Positions 1-8,523 of a DNA stretch of 23,496 nt are shown in pieces; position 1 is the first letter of the stretch, and each line of letters starts with the position of its first letter. A model generated the notes under the pieces. That model did not search any database. It saw only the letters and a list, made by a program, of their open reading frames with translations, and was not told the DNA's origin. A program made the position numbers and the translations under genes. The DNA is from Caryophanales bacterium (lineage in GTDB: Bacteria; Bacillota; Bacilli; Exiguobacteriales; Exiguobacteriaceae), in the NCBI GenBank assembly GCA_902362975.1, contig CABIYO010000039.1, forward strand, positions 1-23,496, written 5' to 3'.

Positions 1-163
1 CCCGTGAGCGAACAAGTCGCTCACGGGGGCCTTTTGTCATTTTTATGGGTTCGTGCATTTCAGACTAAACAGAAAAGAAGGGGTCCGGCTACCGAAAATC
101 GGTGACCAGACCCCTCTTTTTATCAAAAATCTTTAAAAGCGGCTAGTTATGTCCCAGCCTCTT
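1..163 (-). repeat. Structured repeat, copy 1 (cut by window edge)
   Basis: This is the reverse-orientation copy of the element at 6546-6755. It shares the terminal sequence GTTATGTCCCAGCCTCTT (146-163), the central GC-rich hairpin near 88-118 and the hairpin at 1-27. On the minus strand it begins 10 nt after the stop of the PstS-like gene, so it should act as that gene's transcription terminator. The other end lies outside the window. No ORF is evident in it. Confidence 0.85.
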
Positions 164-173
164 CTGCTTTGTA

Positions 174-1346
174 TTAATCGAGACGGACATAGCCCGTCTT
201 CTCAACTAACGTCTGCCCATCCTCGCTTTCGAGCCATTTTAGAAATTCTTCATATCGTTCTGCCTTCTGTTCCGTAGTCACCGCATAAAATCTAGAAGTC
301 AGTGGATACGATCCATCCTGAATCGTTTCAACGGTCGGTTCGATTCCTTCTATACGAAGTAACTTGATTTCATGGTCCTTTACCATTTCTGTCGCATAGT
401 ATCTAAATGAGAATCCAATCGCATTTTTATGGTTCCGATAGGATGAAGTTTGTTGAACGATTCCACCCATCCCTTCAGGAACATCTTCTGCCGGCGCCTC
501 CATGAGCTTTTGTTCGCCCATCATCTTTTGTAACGCCGTTTGACTGCCACTATCCTCCGGTCGTTGAAAAGCACGAATGGATTCCGAGTCCCCTCCGACC
601 TCTTCCCAATTCCGAATATCTCCCGAATAAATCCCCCGAACTTGTTCCATCGTCAAAGAATCGACCGAGTTATCTTCATGGACAAAGAAAACAAATGCTT
701 CCCTTCCAATCGGCGTCATATGTAAAGAAACGTTTTTTTGTTTCGCAACCTTCAATTGACGGTCAGATGGACCAGCGACGAAAATCAAGTCGGTCTGATC
801 GTTCATCAGTCGGCTGTAGGCTTCCGGTGTTGTCGTTGATACGACTTTACTTGTTTGATCATTATATGGATCATACGTTTCCGAGTCCGGATAGACTGCT
901 TCCACGAATGAAGCATACATCGGATAGAGCGCTGTCGCTCCGTCTAATCGCGGCAAACCTTCCTCAAACTTCACCGAAGCCTCGTGATCGAGTCTCGCCA
1001 ATTGTTCTGAATCCGTGAACGGCTGATAATCCATCAACTCCACACCGCGTTCCTCAATCTTCAAACTATCTTGATACATATAATATCCTTTCACAGAAGC
1101 GAAGAGGACAACACCGACCAACGTACCCCAGCCGAGAACTTTTCGAATCTTTTGTTTTGAAAAGGACGAGAAATCACAGAGTCCCATACATACGATTAGT
1201 AGAACGGCCATATACCATATCGTCCAAAGAATCGGTCGCCCGAGTGTGATGGGGTCTCCCATCGTAAAAAGGGCGACGAAGACTGAAATCACCATCGTGA
1301 CAAATAAAATAAAAACGGTTCCCACACTAAATTTCAATAGTTTCAT
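174..1346 (-). CDS. Membrane-anchored PstS-like substrate-binding protein
   Basis: The 390-residue protein has three predicted N-terminal membrane segments (about residues 5-29, 36-57 and 69-88), followed by a PstS-type periplasmic-binding domain (about 125-390). Supporting motifs are DGATALYP near 135, the stretch GIYSGDIRNW near 238-247, and RPEDSGSQT at 262-270, which matches the phosphate-contacting R-x3-SGS loop of PstS. There is no lipobox cysteine; the usual PstS is a lipoprotein with one signal peptide. It presumably binds phosphate or a similar oxyanion outside the cell. No pstC, pstA or pstB gene is adjacent, so a sensory role is possible. It follows ygxA by 39 nt on the same strand, which suggests cotranscription. 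GAGGAG lies 12 nt before the ATG. The fold call is firm; ligand and role are inferred. Confidence 0.8.
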   Translation of the reverse strand: MKLLKFSVGTVFILFVTMVISVFVALFTMGDPITLGRPILWTIWYMAVLLIVCMGLCDFSSFSKQKIRKVLGWGTLVGVVLFASVKGYYMYQDSLKIEERGVELMDYQPFTDSEQLARLDHEASVKFEEGLPRLDGATALYPMYASFVEAVYPDSETYDPYNDQTSKVVSTTTPEAYSRLMNDQTDLIFVAGPSDRQLKVAKQKNVSLHMTPIGREAFVFFVHEDNSVDSLTMEQVRGIYSGDIRNWEEVGGDSESIRAFQRPEDSGSQTALQKMMGEQKLMEAPAEDVPEGMGGIVQQTSSYRNHKNAIGFSFRYYATEMVKDHEIKLLRIEGIEPTVETIQDGSYPLTSRFYAVTTEQKAERYEEFLKWLESEDGQTLVEKTGYVRLD

Positions 1347-1385
1347 ATAACTGATTTTCTCCTCGTTGTTCCTAGGAAAGGGAAG

Positions 1386-2258
1386 TTAAGTAATCTCATA
1401 AAGCACTGCCTCTACCCCGACTCCTTTTGTCGGTCTCGTGACCGTACGAACATACCCTTTTTTCACTAAAAAACCAATGATGCTCCCAAGGTCGACACGG
1501 AGCTCGTTCAAATTCGGATGTTCCATCAATTCCGGGAACGTCCACGCGCCGTCTTTCTCCTGCATCGTCTGAAGTAATAACAACGTCCCCGGCAACACTT
1601 TCGATTGAATCAAATGTTCCATGCCAATGACGACAAGGTGGATGCGCTGTTCAAGCGATTCTTGTCCTCCGACCAATTCCTCGTGCAACTTATAAATTTC
1701 GAGGTCAATGGCTCGTACCTGTTCCCACAATACGATTTCCGGATGAATCCCCGCCTCAAGAATCGAGAGGCGTGCCAGGTGAGTGAGCGCATGATGAATC
1801 TGAGTGAAGGCGTCTTGGAACTCCCCTTCTAAAAATAGATAACGTCCGTCTTCAAACCGACGCAACAACTTTGCGAAAGAAATCGAGAGTTGTAAACGTT
1901 GTTCCCGATTCGTTAAATTACGGTTGCGTTGTCGCAACTCTAAAATGTACTCATTCCGTTCGAACAAAACGATTCCGTCTTCAATCCAATGAATGGCTCG
2001 CCGATTTTCATTCAAGACAATCCACCGATCCATCATCGAGTCACTGACTACGTGCAGGACGATTTTTTCTTGACCGACCTGATAGTGTTTCACCGTCCAA
2101 AACGGTTCTGGTTTTGCTTCAATCACAATGAGCAGGCGATCCGATTGATCCGTCAACGGATCACGTGCCCGCTTTTTCTTCACTTCAATAATCCCGAGCG
2201 TCGTTTTTAATGCAGCATATTCTGAATAAATGGTGCGAGTCGCATATTCCATCGTCAT
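1386..2258 (-). CDS. ygxA: YgxA-like nucleotidyltransferase-fold protein
   Basis: The protein is 290 residues from the ATG at 2258, which has AAGGGG five nt upstream. A longer frame runs to 2327, but the start at 2258 places the family-like text TIYSEYAALKTTLGI at the N-terminus, as in B. subtilis YgxA. The family is described as nucleotidyltransferase-like with a C-terminal winged-helix-like part; its substrate is not established. The C-terminal section (LRVDLGSIIGFLVKKGYVRTV) fits such a domain. Its position beside ygzB and perR matches B. subtilis. It is divergent from ygzB and probably cotranscribed with the downstream PstS-like gene. Confidence 0.8.
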   Translation of the reverse strand: MTMEYATRTIYSEYAALKTTLGIIEVKKKRARDPLTDQSDRLLIVIEAKPEPFWTVKHYQVGQEKIVLHVVSDSMMDRWIVLNENRRAIHWIEDGIVLFERNEYILELRQRNRNLTNREQRLQLSISFAKLLRRFEDGRYLFLEGEFQDAFTQIHHALTHLARLSILEAGIHPEIVLWEQVRAIDLEIYKLHEELVGGQESLEQRIHLVVIGMEHLIQSKVLPGTLLLLQTMQEKDGAWTFPELMEHPNLNELRVDLGSIIGFLVKKGYVRTVTRPTKGVGVEAVLYEIT

Positions 2259-2429
2259 CTGGACCCCTTCTCTCCCAATCGCAAGTTGACTATATATATG
2301 ACGATTGTCATTTTCGATACGAACCAAATTCGACCTCTTTTCAAAAAAATCCTGCCGAAAAAGTGCAGGAACTTCTCACTCGTATGAAGATGAGCTATGA
2401 TAGAAACAGACTATTGGAGGGATTCACTC

Positions 2430-2789
2430 ATGAAAAAACGGGGGAACAAAATCAACCGCGCACGTAATATAGCATTACTTCTTATCTTCGGCGGGATCGG
2501 GGTCATGTATCTCGGTCTTCTCGCCAAATCCATCACCTGGCTCATGATTATTTTCATGCTTCTTGGATTTGTCATGGTACTTGCGAGCTCTGCTCTTTAC
2601 TTCATCGTCGGGATGGCCTCGACAAAAGCCATCATCGTGACTTGTCCGAACTGTGAAAAAGAGACGAAGATGCTCGGACGCGTCGACTTATGTATGCACT
2701 GCGACGAGCCGCTCACAATCGACCGTTCACTCGAAGGAAAAGAATTCGATGAGAAATATAACAAACGTCAGTCACAACAAACGGACTAA
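2430..2789 (+). CDS. ygzB: YgzB family membrane protein with zinc ribbon
   Basis: The 119-residue protein has two membrane segments (about residues 14-30 and 36-60) and then a small zinc-ribbon-like domain with CPNC and CMHC pairs, ending in EGKEFDEKYN. The whole pattern, including GGIGVMYLGLL and KMLGRVDLCMHC, matches YgzB of Bacillus. Function is unknown. The start at 2430 is chosen because GGAGGG precedes it with good spacing; the in-frame ATG at 2397 lacks a site. It converges on perR and shares its terminator. Confidence 0.88.
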   Translation: MKKRGNKINRARNIALLLIFGGIGVMYLGLLAKSITWLMIIFMLLGFVMVLASSALYFIVGMASTKAIIVTCPNCEKETKMLGRVDLCMHCDEPLTIDRSLEGKEFDEKYNKRQSQQTD

Positions 2790-2792
2790 CTT

Positions 2793-2828
2793 AAAAAAAC
2801 ACATCCGACTGCTCGGATGTGGTTTTTT
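2793..2828. terminator. Bidirectional terminator between ygzB and perR
   Basis: A 9-bp perfect stem, CACATCCGA (2800-2808) and TCGGATGTG (2813-2821), has a CTGC loop. It is flanked by seven A on the left and six T on the right, so it can stop transcription from both convergent genes. Confidence 0.92.
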
Positions 2829-3270
2829 AATGTGTTTGCGATTGTTCAGACTGACAAGACGGGCACGTTCCGTACACTTCAAGACGGTGACGATCAACTT
2901 TGAATCCAGTCAATTGAGATGCAACCGATTCGATTTCATCTAATACAGGATAGTTAAAGTCGACGACTTTTCCACACGTGTCACAGATGATGTGATAGTG
3001 CTTCGACGTCACAAAGTCAAAACGACTCGAGGCGTCCCCATAGTTCATCTCTTGAACGAGACCCACTTCTTTAAAAACACGCAAGTTGTTATATACAGTG
3101 GCCACACTCATATTTGGAAACCGTGCGGCAAGTGCCTTATAAATGTCATCCGCTGTCGGGTGACTATGCTCCGTGACGAGGTACTCCAAAATGGCCTGGC
3201 GCTGAGGCGTCATTCTGACTCCATGTTCCCGGAGCGACTGAACAGCATGGTCAAGCATTTCGCTTCCCAC
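2827..3270 (-). CDS. perR: Peroxide-responsive repressor PerR
   Basis: This Fur-family metal-dependent repressor of 147 residues senses hydrogen peroxide by metal-catalysed histidine oxidation and represses peroxide defence genes. An N-terminal winged helix contains [15 protein letters not shown]. With the GTG start at 3270, the residues known from B. subtilis PerR fall at identical numbers: regulatory-metal ligands H37, D85, H91, H93 and D104, and structural zinc cysteines C96, C99, C136 and C139. D104 is the residue that separates PerR from Fur, which has Glu there. The agreement also supports the GTG start, which has GAGGG upstream. It is divergent from hemL and convergent with ygzB, as in Bacillus. 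Confidence 0.95.
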   Translation of the reverse strand: MGSEMLDHAVQSLREHGVRMTPQRQAILEYLVTEHSHPTADDIYKALAARFPNMSVATVYNNLRVFKEVGLVQEMNYGDASSRFDFVTSKHYHIICDTCGKVVDFNYPVLDEIESVASQLTGFKVDRHRLEVYGTCPSCQSEQSQTH

Positions 3271-3336
3271 GTCAATCCCTCATTTCTTCTATAAAATTCA
3301 TGCGAAATAGTTTTGAACATTAACTTATTTCTTACA

Positions 3337-3351
3337 TAGTAATCTTTATAA
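3337..3351 (-). promoter_or_regulatory. PerR-box-like operator
   Basis: On the minus strand the site reads TTATAAAGATTACTA. It matches 11 of the 14 specified positions of the B. subtilis Per box TTATAATNATTATAA. It overlaps the predicted perR transcription start, just downstream of the -10, a good place for autorepression. Confidence 0.6.
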
Positions 3352-3353
3352 AT

Positions 3354-3382
3354 AGTGTACTGATTTCTCAACTACTCGTCAA
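3354..3382 (-). promoter_or_regulatory. perR promoter
   Basis: A sigma-A type promoter on the minus strand: -35 TTGACG (3377-3382), a 17-nt spacer, -10 TACACT (3354-3359). The predicted start is near 3347, giving a leader of about 77 nt. Confidence 0.65.
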
Positions 3383-3409
3383 ACACTGAGCTTATGCGGT
3401 TGACGGCTA

Positions 3410-3418
3410 TGATACAAT
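3410..3418 (+). promoter_or_regulatory. hemL extended -10 promoter
   Basis: TGATACAAT is an extended -10 (TGn plus TACAAT at 3413-3418). It lies about 30 nt before the hemL ATG. No good -35 exists at 17 nt, which is common for extended -10 promoters. Confidence 0.5.
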
Positions 3419-3449
3419 AAGTGCGAATTTGAATAAGGAGGCAATACAT

Positions 3450-4748
3450 ATGACTACTTCATCAAATCGTCAGTCATCCGATGCATTATACCAAGATGCA
3501 CTCACTCACATCGTCGGAGGTGTCAACAGTCCATCCCGCTCATTTAAAGCAGTTGGTGGCGGCGCCCCTGTTTATATGGAACGCGGCGAAGGGGCCTATT
3601 TTTATGATGTAGACGGCAATCGTTACATCGATTATTTGGCGGCATATGGTCCAATCATTACCGGCCATGCCCATCCACACATTCATGAAGCGCTTATGAA
3701 CGCTTCTTCAAAAGGTTTATTATACGGGACACCACACCGTCTTGAGGTTGAATTTGCGAAGAAACTAAAACAAGCCATCCCTTCGATGGATAAGGTACGA
3801 TTCACCAACTCCGGAACAGAAGCCGTCATGACGACGGTACGAGTCGCCCGCGCTTACACCGGTCGTGAACTCGTTGTGAAATTCAGTGGTTGTTACCACG
3901 GACATTCGGATCTCATGCTGATTGCAGCAGGTAGTGGTCCAGCGACGCTCGGTTCTCCTGACTCAGCAGGTGTGACGAAAGCCACTGCCAAAGAAGTCAT
4001 CACCGTCCCATTCAACGACGTCGAAGCGTATCGTAAGATGATGAAAGAATGGGGAGACCAGGTCGCATGTGTCCTCGTCGAACCGATTGTCGGAAACTTC
4101 GGAATCGTTGAACCGAAGCCAGGTTTCCTCCAAGCTGTCAATGACATCACACATGAACACGGCGCACTCGTCATCTATGATGAAGTCATCACGGCGTTCC
4201 GTTTCACATACGGAAGTGCCCAACAAATGTATGGCATCGAACCGGATATGACAGCGCTCGGTAAAATCATCGGTGGTGGTCTACCAATCGGTGCTTACGG
4301 CGGGAAGGCTGAAATCATGGAGACGGTCGCCCCACTCGGACCTGCATATCAAGCCGGTACGATGGCCGGTAACCCTGCCTCGATGGCGACAGGAATCGCT
4401 TGCCTGGAAGTGCTCGAGCAACCTGGTGTCTATGAGAAATTAGACGCACTCGGTGCGAAACTGGAAGCCGGCATCCGTGAGGCAGCGGAGAAGCATGACG
4501 TCACAATCACGCTCAACCGCTTGAAGGGGGCACTCACCGTTTACTTCACGGATGAAATCGTCACCGACTATGAAGGTGCGGAAAAGTCAGACGGTGAGAA
4601 GTTCGGACGCTTCTTCAAGTTGATGCTTGAGAATGGCGTGAACTTGGCTCCATCAAAATATGAAGCCTGGTTCTTGACGACAGAGCATACGGAACAAGAT
4701 ATCGAAGAGACGATCGAAGCGGTCCACCGCTCGTTTGCTCAATTGTAA
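3450..4748 (+). CDS. hemL: Glutamate-1-semialdehyde 2,1-aminomutase (GsaB type)
   Basis: This PLP enzyme converts glutamate-1-semialdehyde to 5-aminolevulinate in the C5 route of tetrapyrrole synthesis. It has 432 residues, the usual length. Class III aminotransferase marks are NSGTEAVM (120-127), the DEV at 244-246, and the PLP-binding lysine K272 in [17 protein letters not shown]. The start at 3450 follows AAGGAGG with 8 nt spacing; a longer TTG start at 3429 would place this site inside the gene. Bacilli often carry two copies, hemL in the hem operon and gsaB near perR; by position this is the gsaB type, so a second copy may exist elsewhere. Confidence 0.94.
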   Translation: MTTSSNRQSSDALYQDALTHIVGGVNSPSRSFKAVGGGAPVYMERGEGAYFYDVDGNRYIDYLAAYGPIITGHAHPHIHEALMNASSKGLLYGTPHRLEVEFAKKLKQAIPSMDKVRFTNSGTEAVMTTVRVARAYTGRELVVKFSGCYHGHSDLMLIAAGSGPATLGSPDSAGVTKATAKEVITVPFNDVEAYRKMMKEWGDQVACVLVEPIVGNFGIVEPKPGFLQAVNDITHEHGALVIYDEVITAFRFTYGSAQQMYGIEPDMTALGKIIGGGLPIGAYGGKAEIMETVAPLGPAYQAGTMAGNPASMATGIACLEVLEQPGVYEKLDALGAKLEAGIREAAEKHDVTITLNRLKGALTVYFTDEIVTDYEGAEKSDGEKFGRFFKLMLENGVNLAPSKYEAWFLTTEHTEQDIEETIEAVHRSFAQL

Positions 4749-4754
4749 GAGAGG

Positions 4755-4780
4755 GAGATGCGCGAGCATCTCTTTTTTTT
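4755..4780 (+). terminator. hemL terminator
   Basis: Stem GAGATGC/GCATCTC (4755-4761 and 4766-4772) with GCGA tetraloop, followed by an eight-T run. It begins 6 nt after the hemL stop. Confidence 0.92.
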
Positions 4781-4787
4781 GTAAAAG

Positions 4788-4817
4788 GGGACATCTTTAA
4801 AAAAAGTGTCTCTTTTT
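4788..4817 (+). terminator. Possible second, weaker hairpin terminator
   Basis: GGGACA (4788-4793) can pair with TGTCTC (4807-4812), with one G-U pair, and is followed by five T. The 13-nt A-rich loop makes it weak. It may back up the hemL terminator or attenuate the MFS gene. Confidence 0.35.
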
Positions 4818-4865
4818 ATCATGTACCGTCCCCCATTACAGTAGAACCAAGGAGGTGCTCACCAT

Positions 4866-6098
4866 ATGAAATTTAAAGATTTTCCATTAAATGTCCGTTT
4901 GCGACTCGTTTGCGGATTTTGTATTCGAATCGTCGGATCAGCCATTTTCCCATTCATGGCACTCTATTTCTCAGAAGAGTTGGGGAAAGTCCCCGCTGGA
5001 ATCATCATGACGTCATTCGTTATCGTCTGTTACTTGACCGGTCTATTCGGTGGGTACTTTTCCGATCGGTTCAATCGGAAGGTTGTCTTACAGATTGGTC
5101 AGGTGATTCAAATCATCTGTTTTCTTGGGATGACCATCGCCATTCACCCATCGAATAACTGGGCACTCGTCGTCGCAATCCTCTACTTCGGACATGCCGT
5201 TTCGAACGGATTGAACCATCCAGCTCTCGAGGCAATCGTCATCGACTCCATGGAAGAATCAAATCGAAAAGCCATCTACGTGTATGACTACTGGCTCGTC
5301 AACTTGGCTATTGCCGGAGGCGTCATGCTCGGCGGCGCCTTTTATCGCGACCATCGCTTCGCTCTCTTTATCGGTATGACGATCATTCTCACTGTGACCA
5401 CCATCATTCTTCAACGTTTCTTGGTCGACACATATACTGGCAACCGCTCAACACCGTCAAACCCGATTCATGGTGTCATCGAAAACTATAAAATCGCGTT
5501 ACGCGACCGCCGATGGATCACATTCGTATTTGGAAGTATGCTCGTCTTTTCGACCGAGTTTCATATGGCGAACTACATCGGTGTCCATTTAGCAGAGTCA
5601 TTCGAAAGTCGTCAAATTCTCGGAATTCCTTTTGATGGGGTACGCATGATGGCGTTTATGCAACTAGAGAATACCTTGCTCGTCGTCGCCATCACGTTTG
5701 CGGTCACCACTTTCGTCAAACGTTTCAAAGAGAAGACCGTGTTTTTCATTGGTTTATCGTTATATATCACAGCATACACCGCCATTACCTCGATGAACTC
5801 CTTTATCGTCCTGGCCACACTCGCAATCATCTTCACAATCGGCGAACTCCTCTACTCTCCGATTCGGCAAGTGAAACAGGTTGACCTCCTCGACCCTGAA
5901 CGTCGGGCTTCCTACCTTGCGTTCGGCGGGCTCACATTCCATGGAGCTAAATTGGTCGCTGCGGCAGGAATTGTCGTCGGCGCGTTCATCGGTCCGGTCT
6001 TGATGAGCGGTTACATGTTTGTCTTCGGTGCCCTCGGTGCTTACTTGTATTATGTATCGCTCTACAAGATGCAACCTGCTCGCCAACTCGCTGCTTGA
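4866..6098 (+). CDS. MFS transporter, DHA1/MdtH-like
   Basis: The 410-residue protein is very hydrophobic and fits 12 membrane helices. The loop after helix 2 carries the major facilitator motif A as GGYFSDRFNRK (about residues 61-71). The N-terminus RLVCGFCIRIVGSAIFPFMALY resembles drug-efflux MFS proteins of the DHA1 type. Substrate unknown. AAGGAGGTG precedes the ATG with 8 nt spacing. It lies between hemL and the DCC gene, where B. subtilis has ygaE, to which I see no resemblance. Confidence 0.85.
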   Translation: MKFKDFPLNVRLRLVCGFCIRIVGSAIFPFMALYFSEELGKVPAGIIMTSFVIVCYLTGLFGGYFSDRFNRKVVLQIGQVIQIICFLGMTIAIHPSNNWALVVAILYFGHAVSNGLNHPALEAIVIDSMEESNRKAIYVYDYWLVNLAIAGGVMLGGAFYRDHRFALFIGMTIILTVTTIILQRFLVDTYTGNRSTPSNPIHGVIENYKIALRDRRWITFVFGSMLVFSTEFHMANYIGVHLAESFESRQILGIPFDGVRMMAFMQLENTLLVVAITFAVTTFVKRFKEKTVFFIGLSLYITAYTAITSMNSFIVLATLAIIFTIGELLYSPIRQVKQVDLLDPERRASYLAFGGLTFHGAKLVAAAGIVVGAFIGPVLMSGYMFVFGALGAYLYYVSLYKMQPARQLAA

Positions 6099-6151
6099 CG
6101 TTTAACATGAAGACAAAACGGTAAAAAAGTACGATGAAGGAGGCGAAGTAC

Positions 6152-6547
6152 TTGCCTGCGATTGTTTTATTTGATGGCGATTGCAACTTCTGTGATGCTA
6201 GTGTTCAGTTCATCATTCGTCATGATCGACACGCCTCGATTCACTTTGCTTCGCTCCAAAGCGAGGTCGGTCAGTCGCTCCGAACACGACACCGGATTCC
6301 GGAATCAGTCGACAGCATCGTCTATATTGAGGAAGGGGTTCCTTACTTAAAATCAGACGCTGCGATTCGAATTGCCGAACACCTTGATGGCCGTTGGCGC
6401 CTGCTTCGACTCATTCGTTTCATACCTAGACCGATTCGTGATCATGGATATACGTTGTTCGCCAAATATCGGACACGTCTATTTGGGAAAAAGGAAGTGT
6501 GCACACTCCCTTCACCAGATGTTCGTAAACGATTTTTAGACCGCTAA
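6152..6547 (+). CDS. DCC-family (DUF393) thiol-disulfide oxidoreductase-like protein
   Basis: The 131-residue protein opens with the family signature DGDCNFCDASVQF, which contains the D-x-x-C-x-x-C thioredoxin-like redox pair, and has VYIEEGVPYLKSDAAIRI in the middle, as in YuxK-like proteins. The precise partner is unknown. The start is set at TTG 6152: AAGGAGG at 6137-6143 lies 8 nt before it, whereas the ATG at 6134 would put the ribosome site inside the gene. The short gap after the MFS gene suggests coexpression. The structured repeat begins on its stop codon. Confidence 0.85.
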   Translation: MPAIVLFDGDCNFCDASVQFIIRHDRHASIHFASLQSEVGQSLRTRHRIPESVDSIVYIEEGVPYLKSDAAIRIAEHLDGRWRLLRLIRFIPRPIRDHGYTLFAKYRTRLFGKKEVCTLPSPDVRKRFLDR

Positions 6548-6755
6548 AAGAGGCTGGGACATAACTAGCCGGTTTTAAAGATTTTTGATAAAAAGAGGGG
6601 TCCGGTCACCGATTTTCGGTGGTCGGACCCCTTCTTTTCTGTTTAGTCCGAAATGCACGAACCTATAAAAATGACAAGAGGCCCTCGTGAGCGAACAAGT
6701 CGCTCACGGGGGCCTCTTTTTTAGAAAATTAATGGGTTATGTCCCAGCCTCTTTT
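6546..6755 (+). repeat. 210-bp structured repeat, copy 2, with terminal inverted repeats
   Basis: A 20-nt perfect inverted repeat bounds the element: AAAAGAGGCTGGGACATAAC (6546-6565) and its complement (6736-6755). Inside are two large hairpins, about 6595-6635 and 6676-6718. It fills the whole gap between the convergent DCC and ygaD genes, touching the first stop codon and lying 2 nt from the second. The terminal motif resembles a GAGGCTGGGACATAA sequence I recall between genes in several Firmicutes. No ORF is evident, so it may be a MITE-like or RNA-level repeat. Confidence 0.88.
6676..6722. terminator. Strong hairpin terminator within the repeat
   Basis: A 19-bp stem with a single T-G pair (arms 6676-6694 and 6700-6718) and loop ACAAG is followed by six T. 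It should stop transcription leaving the DCC gene. The upstream hairpin near 6595-6635 is a second candidate and may serve ygaD on the other strand. Confidence 0.85.
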
Positions 6756-6757
6756 CA

Positions 6758-8506
6758 TTATTCAACTACAGCTAAATCTTGAATCATATACAGATCGTAA
6801 TACGCCCCGCGACGACGCATCAGCTCTTCATGCGTACCCGTCTCCATGATTTGACCGTTATCCACGACGACGATTTGATCGGCGTCCGTAATGGTCGACA
6901 AGCGGTGGGCGACGATTAACGTCGTCCGTCCTTTAGTCAGACGGGCCAGCGAGTCTTGAATCATCGCTTCACTTTCTAAATCAAGCGCACTCGTCGCCTC
7001 GTCTAAAATCAAGATCGGTGGATTTTTCAAAAAGACACGTGCAATCGCAAGCCGCTGTTTCTGTCCACCAGACAATTTGACACCTTTCTCCCCGACCGGT
7101 GTCGCATATCCGTCCTGTAGTTTCGAGATGAACTCATGGGCGTTCGCTGCCTTGGCCGCCGCAATGACTTCCTCATCCGTCGCATCCGGTTTCCCCATTC
7201 GAATATTCATGGCGACCGATTCGCTGAAGAGGACCGAATCCTGCATGACCATCCCAATCTGGTCGCGGAGTGCACGTAATTTGAAATCACGCACATCGAC
7301 GCCGTCGATTTTGATGCTTCCATCCGTCACGTCATAGAAACGCGGAATCAAACTGACGAGTGTCGACTTCCCTCCGCCGGACATTCCGACAAACGCCACG
7401 CGTTCCCCGGAACGGATGTGAAGGTTCACATCGTTCAACGCTCGTGCCCCGTCCTGTTCATACGAAAAACTCACATGTTCAAGGTCGATTTTACCGGCTG
7501 TCGACAACGGGACGAACCCGTTCGGTTTCTCCTCGATATCATATGTCTCATCCAAGAACTCAAAGACACGGTCCATCGAAGCGACAGACTGCGTGAGTGT
7601 CGTCGCCGAGTTGACGAGACGACCGAGCGGCGCATAGAGTCGGTCGATATATGCGATGAACGCGACGAGCGTCCCGAGCGATACCGTTTCTTGAATGACG
7701 AGCCACGATGCCGTCGTGAAAATGAGGATCGGCGCGATGTCAGTGATCGTCGATACAACGACATACGTCTTGGCGTTCCAACTCGTATGTTTGAGTGCCG
7801 CGTTCAAGAAGCCACCGTTCTGTTGTTCGAACGCCTTGTTCTCATATGGCTCTAGCGCAAAACTCCGAATGACCGCCATCCCGTTGACGCGCTCTGTCAA
7901 ATGACCTTGTAGGTCAGCGAGTGCCGCCGACCGTTCACGCGTCAAGCGACGCAACCGTCCATAGAAATAGCGGACTGCGATCGCATAAAACGGAAGTGGT
8001 AAAATCGCGATCAGCGTGAGTTGCGGGTCAATCGTATACATGATCCCGATGGCGATAAGAATGGTAATCATGTCGAGCCAAATATTCATCAGACCGGTGA
8101 TGACGAAGTCTTTCGTCTGTTCGACGTCGTTGATGATCCGTGAAATGATTTGTCCCGTCTTATTGTTTGAATAATAGCGGAGTGACAACTTCTGGACGTG
8201 GTCGAATAACCGGTTCCGCACATCGAACAAGACACGCGTCGCGGCCCACTGCGCCAAATATTGACGCAAATACTCGATTGGCGGCTTGAGGACCAGGAAG
8301 ACGAAGAAAACGATGCTGAACAACCAGATGAGCGTTGTATAGTCCTGCCTCGGCGCATCGTCCGTCAAATAGTGATCGATGACATATCTATAAAGTAACG
8401 GTAATCCGAGCGGGATGGAAAACTTCAAAATCCCGACGAAAATGGTGAGGGCAATTTGTTTCTTATACGGACGAACAAACTGCAAATAACGTTTAATACT
8501 ACCCAT
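6758..8506 (-). CDS. ygaD: ABC exporter, YgaD-like (MsbA type)
   Basis: A half-transporter of 582 residues: six membrane helices (about 20-300) fused to a nucleotide-binding domain. Walker A GMSGGGKST is at 374-382, signature LSGGQ at 478-482, Walker B ILILDE at 498-503 with catalytic E503, and switch H534. All ATPase residues are intact, so a homodimer is expected. Substrate unknown; relatives export lipids or drugs. AGGAGG precedes the ATG. It follows ygaC, as in B. subtilis, but an intrinsic terminator lies between them. Confidence 0.9.
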   Translation of the reverse strand: MGSIKRYLQFVRPYKKQIALTIFVGILKFSIPLGLPLLYRYVIDHYLTDDAPRQDYTTLIWLFSIVFFVFLVLKPPIEYLRQYLAQWAATRVLFDVRNRLFDHVQKLSLRYYSNNKTGQIISRIINDVEQTKDFVITGLMNIWLDMITILIAIGIMYTIDPQLTLIAILPLPFYAIAVRYFYGRLRRLTRERSAALADLQGHLTERVNGMAVIRSFALEPYENKAFEQQNGGFLNAALKHTSWNAKTYVVVSTITDIAPILIFTTASWLVIQETVSLGTLVAFIAYIDRLYAPLGRLVNSATTLTQSVASMDRVFEFLDETYDIEEKPNGFVPLSTAGKIDLEHVSFSYEQDGARALNDVNLHIRSGERVAFVGMSGGGKSTLVSLIPRFYDVTDGSIKIDGVDVRDFKLRALRDQIGMVMQDSVLFSESVAMNIRMGKPDATDEEVIAAAKAANAHEFISKLQDGYATPVGEKGVKLSGGQKQRLAIARVFLKNPPILILDEATSALDLESEAMIQDSLARLTKGRTTLIVAHRLSTITDADQIVVVDNGQIMETGTHEELMRRRGAYYDLYMIQDLAVVE

Positions 8507-8523
8507 AATGCCTCCTGACTTAA

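Noticed and set aside
3400..3418. TTGACG at 3400 as the hemL -35
   Set aside because: Only 7 nt separate it from TACAAT, far from the needed 16-18.
3429..3449. Longer hemL start (TTG at 3429)
   Set aside because: The extension would translate through the AAGGAGG site that serves the ATG at 3450.
6134..6151. ATG start at 6134 for the DCC protein
   Set aside because: The AAGGAGG lies inside this extension, 8 nt before TTG 6152, and the family normally starts close to the DGDCNFC motif.
7471..7764. Arg/Ser-rich frames within ygaD and similar frames inside other genes
   Set aside because: They are alternative frames of well-supported genes, lack ribosome sites and have biased composition.
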